DNA of 7,425 bases from an uncultured Elusimicrobium sp. (GTDB lineage Bacteria > Elusimicrobiota > Endomicrobiia > Endomicrobiales > Endomicrobiaceae): contig CACWKJ010000050.1 in assembly GCA_902761395.1 (NCBI GenBank), forward strand, positions 1 through 7,425, written 5' to 3'. The notes below the pieces were generated by a model. That model was not told the origin of the DNA. It was given only the letters and a program-made list of their open reading frames with translations, and did not search any database. Shown here in pieces: positions 1 to 5,125 of the stretch; the stretch's first letter is position 1, and every line of letters begins with the position of its first letter. A program made the position numbers and the translations under genes.

Positions 1-99
1 AGGACCTATAGCAACTTTTGTTCCCGGAAACAATTCCAAAACCGCTGCTGCCATAAGATGTGATGTTGAATGTCTTAACGTCTGTAAATCTTTTTCCAT
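1..99 (-). CDS. thrS: Threonyl-tRNA synthetase, N-terminal fragment (runs off the left edge)
   Basis: The minus strand from 99 down to 1 reads 33 codons in frame. They begin MEKDLQTLRHSTSHLMAAAV and continue LELFPGTKVAIGP, which is the start of the ThrRS editing (N2) domain. The H10-x3-H14 pair matches the HxxxH motif of that domain, and the Lys-Val-Ala-Ile-Gly-Pro stretch is typical of ThrRS. ThrRS charges tRNA-Thr in the cytosol and clears mischarged serine through this domain. The ATG is well supported: AAGAAGG (106-112) lies 6 nt upstream, and an in-frame TAA (112-114) stops the frame four codons before it. The protein therefore starts without the roughly 60-residue TGS domain found in E. 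coli ThrRS. The gene begins 31 nt after the small secreted protein gene ends, so the two may be co-transcribed. The catalytic core lies outside the window. Confidence 0.88.
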   Translation of the reverse strand, partial: MEKDLQTLRHSTSHLMAAAVLELFPGTKVAIGP

Positions 100-130
100 T
101 TTTTGCCTTCTTTACTAATTATATTACTGT

Positions 131-523
131 TTAATTTGCTTCTTCTTTTATATTAAAAAGTTTAAATAAATTTGTTTTTATTTCTTCTGCTTTATATTTT
201 CCGCTGTCATCTCTAAAACACTCTATATTCATGCAAACGGCGAAATTATGTACTTTTGCTATCTCTGTTTCACTAAAAAGTATGTTAAAACTTTTGTATC
301 CGTTTTCCAAGCAAAGATTTGCACATCTTAACATACAAAAATTTTTTGCATGAAACCAACTATCATTACTCATAAACTGAACTTCATACATATCTGTTTG
401 CAACATAGCTTCATAATATCCATAATGTAATGGAGTTCTTGCTTTTGCATTGTATCTTACCCCGGCAAAACCAGTTGATACAAGGAACAAACATAAACTT
501 AAAACAAAGAATATTTTTTTCAT
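131..523 (-). CDS. Small secreted Cys-rich protein, resembling the CC0125/CC1285 lipoprotein family
   Basis: This is a 130-residue protein with a clear signal peptide: MKK, a hydrophobic stretch at about 4-16, and a likely signal peptidase I site after the Gly-Phe-Ala at 18-20. The Cys in the hydrophobic core (C11) is not in a good lipobox, so I read it as a soluble exported (periplasmic) protein. The mature part has the pattern Tyr-x-Gly-Tyr-Tyr-Glu (34-38), D44-x-Y46-x-V-x-F50, then a helix LRCANLCLENGY (65-76) and F79-N-I. From memory, this matches the GY(S/Y)...Y.V.F.GN...RAAELTL..GY..F layout of CC0125/CC1285-type lipoproteins of unknown function. Five mature cysteines stand out: C63, C67 and C71 at i, i+4, i+8 on the helix, and C97 and C102. 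No good Shine-Dalgarno is visible; the start is chosen from the signal peptide. Almost all of its upstream region is the inverted repeat at 540-652. Function unknown. Confidence 0.75.
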   Translation of the reverse strand: MKKIFFVLSLCLFLVSTGFAGVRYNAKARTPLHYGYYEAMLQTDMYEVQFMSNDSWFHAKNFCMLRCANLCLENGYKSFNILFSETEIAKVHNFAVCMNIECFRDDSGKYKAEEIKTNLFKLFNIKEEAN

Positions 524-539
524 AACAAAAATCTTTTAA

Positions 540-652
540 GACCTTAAGATTTTCGGTTAGAATGAAGCAACTAACGAATGAAGTGTACTTGGATCCCGTA
601 AGGGTGTACTCGATTGAGTTAGTTGCAAAATTATAACCAAAATATTAAGGTC
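540..652. repeat. Nested inverted repeat (large hairpin element) between pckG and the secreted-protein gene
   Basis: Three nested pairs of arms fold this gap onto itself. The outer arms are GACCTTAAGATTTTCGGTT (540-558) and AACCAAAATATTAAGGTC (635-652), complementary except for one mismatch and one bulged base. The middle arms are GCAACTAAC (567-575) and GTTAGTTGC (618-626), perfect over 9 bp. The inner arms are AGTGTAC (582-588) and GTGTACT (604-610), which pair fully only in plus-strand RNA, through two G-U wobbles. GAATGAAG also occurs twice as a direct repeat (560-567 and 576-583). The element fills nearly all of the 135 bp between the two genes. It could be a bidirectional transcription-ending or mRNA-stabilising structure, a dispersed palindromic element, or a structured RNA. 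No typical T-run follows it and no clear target-site duplication flanks it. Confidence 0.75.
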
Positions 653-658
653 GCTATA

Positions 659-2422
659 TTAAGCAAATTTTTTCTTTAAATCATCAAGTTGTTTTCTCAA
701 CGCTTTCGGCAATCTGTCACCGAACTTTGCATAAAATTCCTCTATCAAAGGAATTTCTTTTTGCCATTCTTCTTTAGAAACTTTAAACAATTTATCCAAA
801 GTTTCCTTAGATATATCAAGACCTGCCAAATCCAAATCTTCTACTTTCGGGAACAACCCGATTTCTTTTTCCTGAGCTTCAACTTTACCTTCAATTCTGT
901 CTATCATCCATTTTAACACTCTGGAATTATCTCTGAATCCCGGCCACATATAATTTCCGTCTTCATCTTTTCTAAACCAGTTAACCATAAATATTTTCGG
1001 TAATACTTTTGCTCTTTTTGCAAAACTTAACCAATGACCGAAATAGTCGCCCATGTTATAACCGCAGAACGGTAACATAGACATAGGATCTCTTCTTACG
1101 GCACCTACTTTACCTGCAGCTGCTGCAGTTGTTTCAGAACCGATAATTGATGCATCAAATACACCGTTTTCCCAACTTGTACTTTCGTATACCAAAGGAA
1201 TTGTAGATTTTCTTCTGCCGCCGAAGATAATACCTGAAATAGGTACTCCTTGAGGATCATCAAATTCCTTTGCAAGTGTCGGGCAGTTATATGTTGAAAC
1301 CGTAAATCTTGAATTTTTATGTGCCGCAACTTCACCTGAATTCTTATCGTATTTCTTTCCGTGCCAATCAATTAAATTTTCCGGAGTTTCGGAATATCCT
1401 TCCCACCATGGTGTATTGTCGTCCGCATTAACTGCAGTGTTTGTATACAATGTAGGGAAGAATTTGTTGTTCTTCAATGTTTCTACCATTATAGGATTTG
1501 TATTTTTACCTGTTCCGGGTGCTACACCGAAAAATCCCATTTCCGGGTTCATTGCATAAAGTCTTCCGTCCGGTCCGACATTAATCCATGCAATATCGTC
1601 ACCCAATGTCCAAACTTTATAACCTTTCAAAACAGGATTCAACAATGCAAGATTTGTTTTTCCGCATGCAGACGGGAAAGAGCCTAAGAAATAAGTTTTT
1701 TTACCTTTAGGATCTTCTACACCGATTATTATCATGTGTTCCGCAAGCCAGCCTTCTTTATACCCCAAATAAGAACCGATTCTTAAAGAACAACATTTTT
1801 TACCGAGCAACGCATTTCCGCCGTAACCCGAACCGAAACTCATAACTAAGTTTTCTTGAGGAAAATGCATAATATATCTTCTTTCGGGATTAACATCACC
1901 GATAGAGTGCATACCTTTAAAGAAATCGTTTGAATTGCCTATTTTATCTATAGCTACTTTTCCCGTTCTTGTCATAATTCTCATACTTATTGCAACATAA
2001 ACGGAATCCGTAACTTCAACACAACATTTTGAATAAGGAGATTTTGGGTTACCCATAAGGAAAGGAATTACATACATTGTTCTTCCTTTCATACAACCTT
2101 TAAAAAGAGAATTTAATTTTGTTTTTGCTTCCGCAGGATCCATCCAATTGTTGTTTGGTCCTGCATCTTCTTTGTTAGGTAAACAAATAAATGTTAATTG
2201 TTCTGTTCTTGCAACATCGTTAGGATTAGATCTGTGCCAATATGCACCGTAAAACTCATCTTGATTTAATTTTTCCAAAACAGGATGACCGTCAATCTGT
2301 TCTTTTTCTCCGATATCGGCTAATCTTTTACCTTCTTCTTCGGAACCATCCATCCAATATACTTTGTCCGGTTGCATCAATGCAATCTGTTCATCAACCC
2401 AATTCTGTAAAGGTGTTTTCAT
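659..2422 (-). CDS. pckG: Phosphoenolpyruvate carboxykinase, GTP-dependent
   Basis: The cytosolic enzyme interconverts oxaloacetate + GTP with phosphoenolpyruvate + GDP + CO2. It serves gluconeogenesis or, in many anaerobes, runs in the carboxylating direction and yields GTP. At 587 residues it is a normal full length for the GTP family. Visible landmarks are VARTE (70-74, with the PEP-binding Arg72), YKEGWLAEH (221-229, whose Lys222 and His229 correspond to the Mn ligands), the GTP-family P-loop FPSACGKTN (249-257) including reactive Cys253 and Lys255, kinase-2 LGDDIAW (273-279) with Asp276 as the third Mn ligand, GGRR (401-404), and the mobile lid segment from SETTAAAAGK (429-438) to about Pro446. 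All key residues appear intact. GAGAG lies 2 nt before the start ATG region's A-rich spacer and AGGAG (2435-2439) lies 12 nt upstream. It follows ndk by 50 nt on the same strand and is probably co-transcribed with it. The nested hairpin 540-652 follows its stop. Confidence 0.97.
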   Translation of the reverse strand: MKTPLQNWVDEQIALMQPDKVYWMDGSEEEGKRLADIGEKEQIDGHPVLEKLNQDEFYGAYWHRSNPNDVARTEQLTFICLPNKEDAGPNNNWMDPAEAKTKLNSLFKGCMKGRTMYVIPFLMGNPKSPYSKCCVEVTDSVYVAISMRIMTRTGKVAIDKIGNSNDFFKGMHSIGDVNPERRYIMHFPQENLVMSFGSGYGGNALLGKKCCSLRIGSYLGYKEGWLAEHMIIIGVEDPKGKKTYFLGSFPSACGKTNLALLNPVLKGYKVWTLGDDIAWINVGPDGRLYAMNPEMGFFGVAPGTGKNTNPIMVETLKNNKFFPTLYTNTAVNADDNTPWWEGYSETPENLIDWHGKKYDKNSGEVAAHKNSRFTVSTYNCPTLAKEFDDPQGVPISGIIFGGRRKSTIPLVYESTSWENGVFDASIIGSETTAAAAGKVGAVRRDPMSMLPFCGYNMGDYFGHWLSFAKRAKVLPKIFMVNWFRKDEDGNYMWPGFRDNSRVLKWMIDRIEGKVEAQEKEIGLFPKVEDLDLAGLDISKETLDKLFKVSKEEWQKEIPLIEEFYAKFGDRLPKALRKQLDDLKKKFA

Positions 2423-2472
2423 TTTCTCTCTTTTCTCCTGAATATATTTTTAAATTTTTATTTGTTTATGTC

Positions 2473-2985
2473 TTAAGCCCAAACTTGTTTTTCTTCGGTT
2501 ACTGTTTCTTTCTTTGTCGGATAAACTTCTTCCGTTAACTCACTCGGACTAAACCAAAGTTGTATTTCTCTTTTTGCATCGTTTATATCCGAAGAACAAT
2601 GAACTACATTTTCCATTGTTCCGTTTTTAGCTATTCTTCCGTAAGAACCTCTTATTGTAGTAGGATCCGCATTTTCAGGATTTGTTGCACCTACAATTTC
2701 TCTTAACTTTGATATTGCATTTTCACCTTTATAAACAAATGCAATTACTCTGTCATAAGGTGCTCCGCCTAAAGTTTTTCCCTGAATAAAATCCAAAACA
2801 TCTTCAAAAAAAGGTTTATCTTTCAAATGTCTGTAATGTTCGCTTGCCAATTCTCTTGAAACCTTTACAACTTTAGAACCGATAATATGAAAACCCGTTT
2901 GTGAAAGTTTAGATAAAACATTTCCCGTTAAAGATTTCTTTACTCCGTCGGGTTTTATTAAAATCAAAGCATATTCCATTGCCAT
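2473..2985 (-). CDS. ndk: Nucleoside diphosphate kinase
   Basis: This enzyme transfers the gamma phosphate between nucleoside triphosphates and diphosphates (for example GTP + ADP to GDP + ATP) through a phosphohistidine. The sequence shows K11 in LIKPDG, Y51, KPFFEDV (57-63), GENAISK (87-93), GATNPENADPTTIRGSYGR (99-117), and the active site N126-VV-H129, where His129 is the phosphorylated residue, followed by C-S-S-D. At 170 residues it is longer than the usual 140 or so. The extra length comes from a short insertion around 69-78 (GKTLGGAPYD), before the strand that leads to GENA, and from a charged C-terminal tail of about 20 residues. The start is set by GGAG (2993-2996), 7 nt before ATG at 2985; the in-frame Met3 has no better site. 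It lies just upstream of pckG and downstream of a promoter (3074-3102) and a leader hairpin (3017-3045). Confidence 0.95.
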   Translation of the reverse strand: MAMEYALILIKPDGVKKSLTGNVLSKLSQTGFHIIGSKVVKVSRELASEHYRHLKDKPFFEDVLDFIQGKTLGGAPYDRVIAFVYKGENAISKLREIVGATNPENADPTTIRGSYGRIAKNGTMENVVHCSSDINDAKREIQLWFSPSELTEEVYPTKKETVTEEKQVWA

Positions 2986-3008
2986 TTTTAATCTCCAAAA
3001 ATAAATAT

Positions 3009-3045
3009 AAAATAAAAGAATTGCAGCAACGATTGCTACAATTCT
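3009..3045 (-). terminator. Terminator-like hairpin with U-tract in the ndk leader (possible attenuator, or rmuC terminator)
   Basis: On the minus strand AGAATTGTAGCAA (3045-3033), loop UCG (3032-3030) and TTGCTGCAATTCT (3029-3017) form a continuous 13-bp stem with one U-G wobble. The tract TTTATTTT (3016-3009) follows at once. On the plus strand the wobble becomes an A-C mismatch and no T-run follows, so the structure suits minus-strand RNA. It could end rmuC transcripts. However, it lies downstream of the best promoter for ndk and 31 nt upstream of the ndk start codon, so transcripts from that promoter must pass through it. The stem is AT-rich at its base, so terminator strength is uncertain. 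Confidence 0.6.
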
Positions 3046-3073
3046 AAAAAATCACAATAATAACAATCAATAT

Positions 3074-3102
3074 ATTATAAAAAAAACAAATATTTTTTTC
3101 AA
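3074..3102 (-). promoter_or_regulatory. Sigma-70-type promoter for ndk-pckG
   Basis: On the minus strand, -35 TTGAAA (3102-3097) and -10 TATAAT (3079-3074) are separated by exactly 17 bp. The -10 is consensus and the -35 has four of six consensus bases. Transcription would start near 3067, giving a leader of about 80 nt before the ndk ATG at 2985 that contains the hairpin 3017-3045. The promoter lies about 30 bp past the rmuC stop. The spacer holds A7/T8 runs flanked by TATTAT/ATAATA, a weak AT-only dyad. Such AT-rich sequence produces chance matches, but the spacing and position are good. Confidence 0.6.
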
Positions 3103-3132
3103 TAATATAATGTTATCTTATTATGGCTGTAT

Positions 3133-4500
3133 TTAAATATTTTCAAGAAGTTTTTCCGCTTGTTGTTCCGGCAACGTTTCCACATCTCTAAGTTTTCTTT
3201 CTATTGCTCTTGTTCTGACACCTGCATTATCTATTTCTTTACTTGCACTTTCCAACTTTCTCTTTGTAGCATCCAAGACATCCCCGAACTTACCGAATTC
3301 GGTTCTAACTGCCCTTAAGATGTTCCAAACATTGTCTGTTTGTTCTTGTATAGCAAGTGTTCTGAAACCCATTTGTAAACTGTTTAAAAATGCTCCCAAA
3401 GTTGTAGGCCCCGAAATTGTTATTGAAAAATCGTTTTGAATTTGTTGTATAAGTCCCGGAATTCTCAATATTTCCAAATAAAGGCCTTCAAAAGGTAAAA
3501 ACATTACCGCAAAATCTGTCGTATAAGGAACCGATATATATTTATCTTTAATGTCTTTTGCAAAACTTCTTATATCCGTTACCAACTTTTTCTTGTCGGA
3601 CTCAATAGCATTTTTGTCCGCCGACTCGTAATCTTGCAACAATTTTTCGTATGCTGTCGTTGGAAATTTTGAATCTATCGGCAAATAAATAAACTTATCT
3701 TCACTTTCTTTAGACGGAAGTTTTACTGCGAATTCTACTACTCCGGAAGGATTGGACGGATTAGGGTGAGCATTTTTTTCATATTGAGTGGCGGTTAAAA
3801 TTTGAGAAAGCAATGCTTCAAGTTGGACTTCCCCCATCGTTCCCGCAACTTTTACGGAAGTTAAAGCCCTTTTTAACCCTCCGACATCATTTGCAAGAGA
3901 CTGCATTTCTCCCAATCCTTTCTGAACAGACTCTAATTGCTTATTTACAAGTTCGAAAGAAGAATTCAATCTTTTTTCCAATGTGGATTGCAACTTTTCA
4001 TCAACAGTCTTTCTCATTTCTTCCAACTTCTTTTCGTTGCTGTCTTGAATATTTTTTAAACCTGTTTGAACAGATTCTTTTTGTTTATCCAAAGCATCTT
4101 GCGTGTTTTTTAATTTTTCATCAACGGTTTTTCTGACTTGTTCCAATTTTTGTTCGTTGCTGTCTTGAATATTTTTTAAACTTGTCTGAACAGATTCTTT
4201 TTGTTTATCCAAAGATTCTTGCGTGTTTTTTGAAAGGGTATCGAACTTGGCATTTATGGAATTTTGAAAATTCATTAATGTATCCTGATTTTCTTTTCTT
4301 GATGCTCTTTCGTTTTCAGTTGATTCTCTCCTGCTTCTCTCAAACTCATCTTTAAAACCTTTCTCGTAAGAATCTAACTTTTTTTCGTAATCGTCGAACT
4401 TTTTATTTATAACATCTTGATTTGAATTTTTATTCCTAAATAGAACTAACAAAATTAAAATTAAGTTTATTGAAACTAAAATAATCAATGCTGTTAACAT
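3133..4500 (-). CDS. rmuC: DNA recombination protein RmuC family
   Basis: This is a 455-residue protein with an N-terminal membrane anchor (about 3-21), a long charged coiled coil (about 30-205), and the RmuC domain (about 215-430). Recognisable parts of the domain are GEVQLEALL (223-231), YLPIDSKFP (272-280), TTDFAVMFLPFEGLYLEI (327-344) and SGPTTLGAFLNSLQMGF (363-379). RmuC domains are related to PD-(D/E)XK nucleases, and the Asp276-Ser-Lys278 in IDSKFP fits that core. E. coli RmuC limits inversion recombination at short inverted repeats; the exact biochemistry is unsettled. The start is well supported: AAGGAG (4507-4512) lies 6 nt before ATG. The coiled coil contains a tandem 40-residue duplication (residues 92-131 and 132-171) and a diverged third copy. 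The gene starts 42 nt after the SLOG gene on the same strand, probably one operon. Confidence 0.92.
   Translation of the reverse strand: MLTALIILVSINLILILLVLFRNKNSNQDVINKKFDDYEKKLDSYEKGFKDEFERSRRESTENERASRKENQDTLMNFQNSINAKFDTLSKNTQESLDKQKESVQTSLKNIQDSNEQKLEQVRKTVDEKLKNTQDALDKQKESVQTGLKNIQDSNEKKLEEMRKTVDEKLQSTLEKRLNSSFELVNKQLESVQKGLGEMQSLANDVGGLKRALTSVKVAGTMGEVQLEALLSQILTATQYEKNAHPNPSNPSGVVEFAVKLPSKESEDKFIYLPIDSKFPTTAYEKLLQDYESADKNAIESDKKKLVTDIRSFAKDIKDKYISVPYTTDFAVMFLPFEGLYLEILRIPGLIQQIQNDFSITISGPTTLGAFLNSLQMGFRTLAIQEQTDNVWNILRAVRTEFGKFGDVLDATKRKLESASKEIDNAGVRTRAIERKLRDVETLPEQQAEKLLENI
3988..4227. repeat. Tandem 120-bp duplication inside rmuC
   Basis: Two adjacent 120-bp units (4108-4227 and 3988-4107) encode 40-residue coiled-coil copies, each opening Asn-Thr-Gln-(Glu/Asp) and containing LDKQKESVQT and RKTVDEKL. 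By hand alignment I count 15 nucleotide differences (about 87% identity), including a shared identical block of about 29 nt, and 7 amino-acid differences of 40. Residues 186-200 (NKQLESVQKGLGEMQ) look like a diverged third partial copy. The reading frame is kept throughout, so the duplication only lengthens the coiled coil. Confidence 0.9.
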
Positions 4501-4528
4501 ATTTTACTCCTTGTCAGTATGTTTTTAT

Positions 4529-4559
4529 ATTATAATAAATTTTTATATTTTATATTCAA
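4529..4559 (-). promoter_or_regulatory. Weak candidate promoter just upstream of rmuC
   Basis: On the minus strand TTGAAT (4559-4554) and TATAAT (4534-4529) are 19 bp apart, with a predicted start near 4522 and a leader of about 20 nt that includes the AAGGAG site. The -35 overlaps the last codons of the SLOG gene, and the long spacer and AT-rich context make it a weak call. If real, rmuC could be transcribed without the SLOG gene. Confidence 0.25.
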
Positions 4560-4890
4560 AGAAATCTCTTTTGAACTTAATTAAATTTCTTATCATATTC
4601 ATACTGCCTCTGCTGCCGTTATGTATAACAATCCCCGTATCACAATATTTTGCCATTTCGTAGTTTCTTATAACTCCCGCGGAATTTCCGTATTTATTCC
4701 AATCCGGTTTAAATATCGTTACAGGTATATTATTTTCCCCGGCATAAATTTCGGCTAATGTATCAACCCCTTTAGCACCGCCGGAAACTATTTCGTCATC
4801 CGATGTTATTTTATAACCGGACAACTTTATCGCTTCAAACAAAATATTTATATCGGTTATGGTTCTGCTGCCAGCAATTAATATTTTCAT
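4543..4890 (-). CDS. Small SLOG-domain protein, YspA-like (DUF2493 type)
   Basis: A 115-residue single-domain Rossmann-like protein. It opens MKILIAGSR (AGSR at 6-9), followed by the phosphate-binding loop SGGAKGVD (36-43), F60-K-P-D-W64, the AG-x2-RN-x2-MA stretch (71-80), a strand GIVIH (86-90) and GSRGSMNMI (92-100). This order matches the YspA/DUF2493 branch of the SLOG superfamily, relatives of DprA and LOG that bind nucleotides or nucleotide-derived ligands. No molecular function is established for this type, and such genes are often seen in phages and mobile regions. A conserved start sequence supports the ATG, although the only SD-like sequence (TGAGG, 4906-4910) is 15 nt away. It lies between tRNA-Gly and rmuC and reads into rmuC. 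A partner effector is not visible, so a defence role would be speculation. Confidence 0.8.
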   Translation of the reverse strand: MKILIAGSRTITDINILFEAIKLSGYKITSDDEIVSGGAKGVDTLAEIYAGENNIPVTIFKPDWNKYGNSAGVIRNYEMAKYCDTGIVIHNGSRGSMNMIRNLIKFKRDFFEYKI

Positions 4891-4961
4891 GATTATATTT
4901 TACAACCTCACAACGACAACAGTATGTCGCGATTTCTTGGAAATTTATCAAAAAAAGACAT

Positions 4962-4969
4962 AAAAAAAA
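4962..4969 (-). terminator. U8 tract directly after tRNA-Gly, possible 3' end signal
   Basis: On the minus strand the acceptor stem of tRNA-Gly runs straight into TTTTTTTT (4969-4962), with a second T7 run at 4956-4950. The T-arm and acceptor stem could serve as the hairpin of an intrinsic terminator. The first T of the run would be the discriminator base U73. No separate GC-rich hairpin lies downstream. Confidence 0.4.
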
Positions 4970-5039
4970 GCGGGCAACGGGAATCGAACCCGCATCACGA
5001 GCTTGGGAAGCTCGGGTTTTACCACTAGACTATGCCCGC
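4969..5039 (-). tRNA. tRNA-Gly (anticodon CCC), no encoded CCA
   Basis: The minus strand folds as a cloverleaf. The acceptor GCGGGCA pairs with TGCCCGC over 7 bp. The D-arm is GTCT-AGTGGTA-AAAC, the anticodon arm is CGAGC-TTCCCAA-GCTCG with anticodon CCC at 5005-5007, the variable loop is TGAT, and the T-arm is GCGGG-TTCGATT-CCCGT. The G1-C72 and C2-G71 pairs, C35/C36 and U73 are known glycine identity elements in bacteria. It would read the rare GGG codon. The 3' CCA is not encoded (a U-tract follows), so CCA must be added after transcription. One D-stem position is a C-A mismatch. The gene lies 86 nt after the CCA-type enzyme gene on the same strand. Confidence 0.95.
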
Positions 5040-5050
5040 AATAACGACAA

Positions 5051-5081
5051 TTTATAATTTACAATGTACAATTAACGACAA
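5051..5081 (-). promoter_or_regulatory. Weak candidate promoter for tRNA-Gly
   Basis: On the minus strand TTGTCG (5081-5076) and TATAAA (5056-5051) are 19 bp apart (18 bp if TTATAA is used). The -10 lies 11 nt upstream of the tRNA 5' end, which is suitable for a very short leader. The spacing is long and the -35 imperfect; read-through from the upstream gene is an alternative. Confidence 0.3.
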
Positions 5082-5088
5082 ACTACGA

Positions 5089-5113
5089 GATCCCGCATCA
5101 AGTATGGGATGAC
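5089..5113. repeat. Short palindromic intergenic repeat of the GTCATCCC...GGGATC type
   Basis: On the minus strand it reads GTCATCCC, then ATACTTGATGC, then GGGATC, with ATCCC/GGGAT arms (5106-5110 and 5090-5094) around an 11-nt centre that can pair partly. It resembles the GTCATCCCGGACTTGATCCGGGATC-like palindromes dispersed between genes in many bacteria, a class I know mainly from Alphaproteobacteria. It lies 13 nt downstream of the nucleotidyltransferase stop and could end or protect that transcript. No T-run follows it on the minus strand. Confidence 0.6.
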
Positions 5114-5125
5114 AAATCTGCTAAC

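Noticed and set aside
100..146. TATAAT (123-118, minus strand) upstream of thrS as a thrS promoter
   Set aside because: No -35-like hexamer lies 16-18 bp upstream, and co-transcription with the preceding gene is as likely. The AT-rich context makes a lone -10 weak.
630..635. TATAAT on the minus strand inside the nested palindrome, as a promoter for the secreted-protein gene
   Set aside because: There is no -35 and no extended -10, and the bases also belong to the loop next to the palindrome arm.
689..916. Open frame on the plus strand across the pckG 3' end, and similar open frames at 1105-1371, 2242-2538, 3813-4136, 5418-5699, 5524-5718 and 6330-6524
   Set aside because: All overlap well-identified genes, have low-complexity or family-less translations (many Phe or Gln runs), and lack ribosome sites or recognisable motifs.
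2979..2985. Met3 as the true ndk start
   Set aside because: GGAG lies 7 nt before Met1, which is better spaced than for Met3.
3988..4227. Repeats resembling a CRISPR or satellite array
   Set aside because: There are only two 120-bp units, directly adjacent, in frame and coding for a coiled coil; no spacer-repeat alternation is present.
4891..4912. A TATAAT (4897-4892, minus strand) with a TTGTCG 16 bp upstream, just before the SLOG gene
   Set aside because: It ends one base before the ATG, so the transcript would start inside the gene. A leaderless start would still need a start point only 2 nt from the -10.
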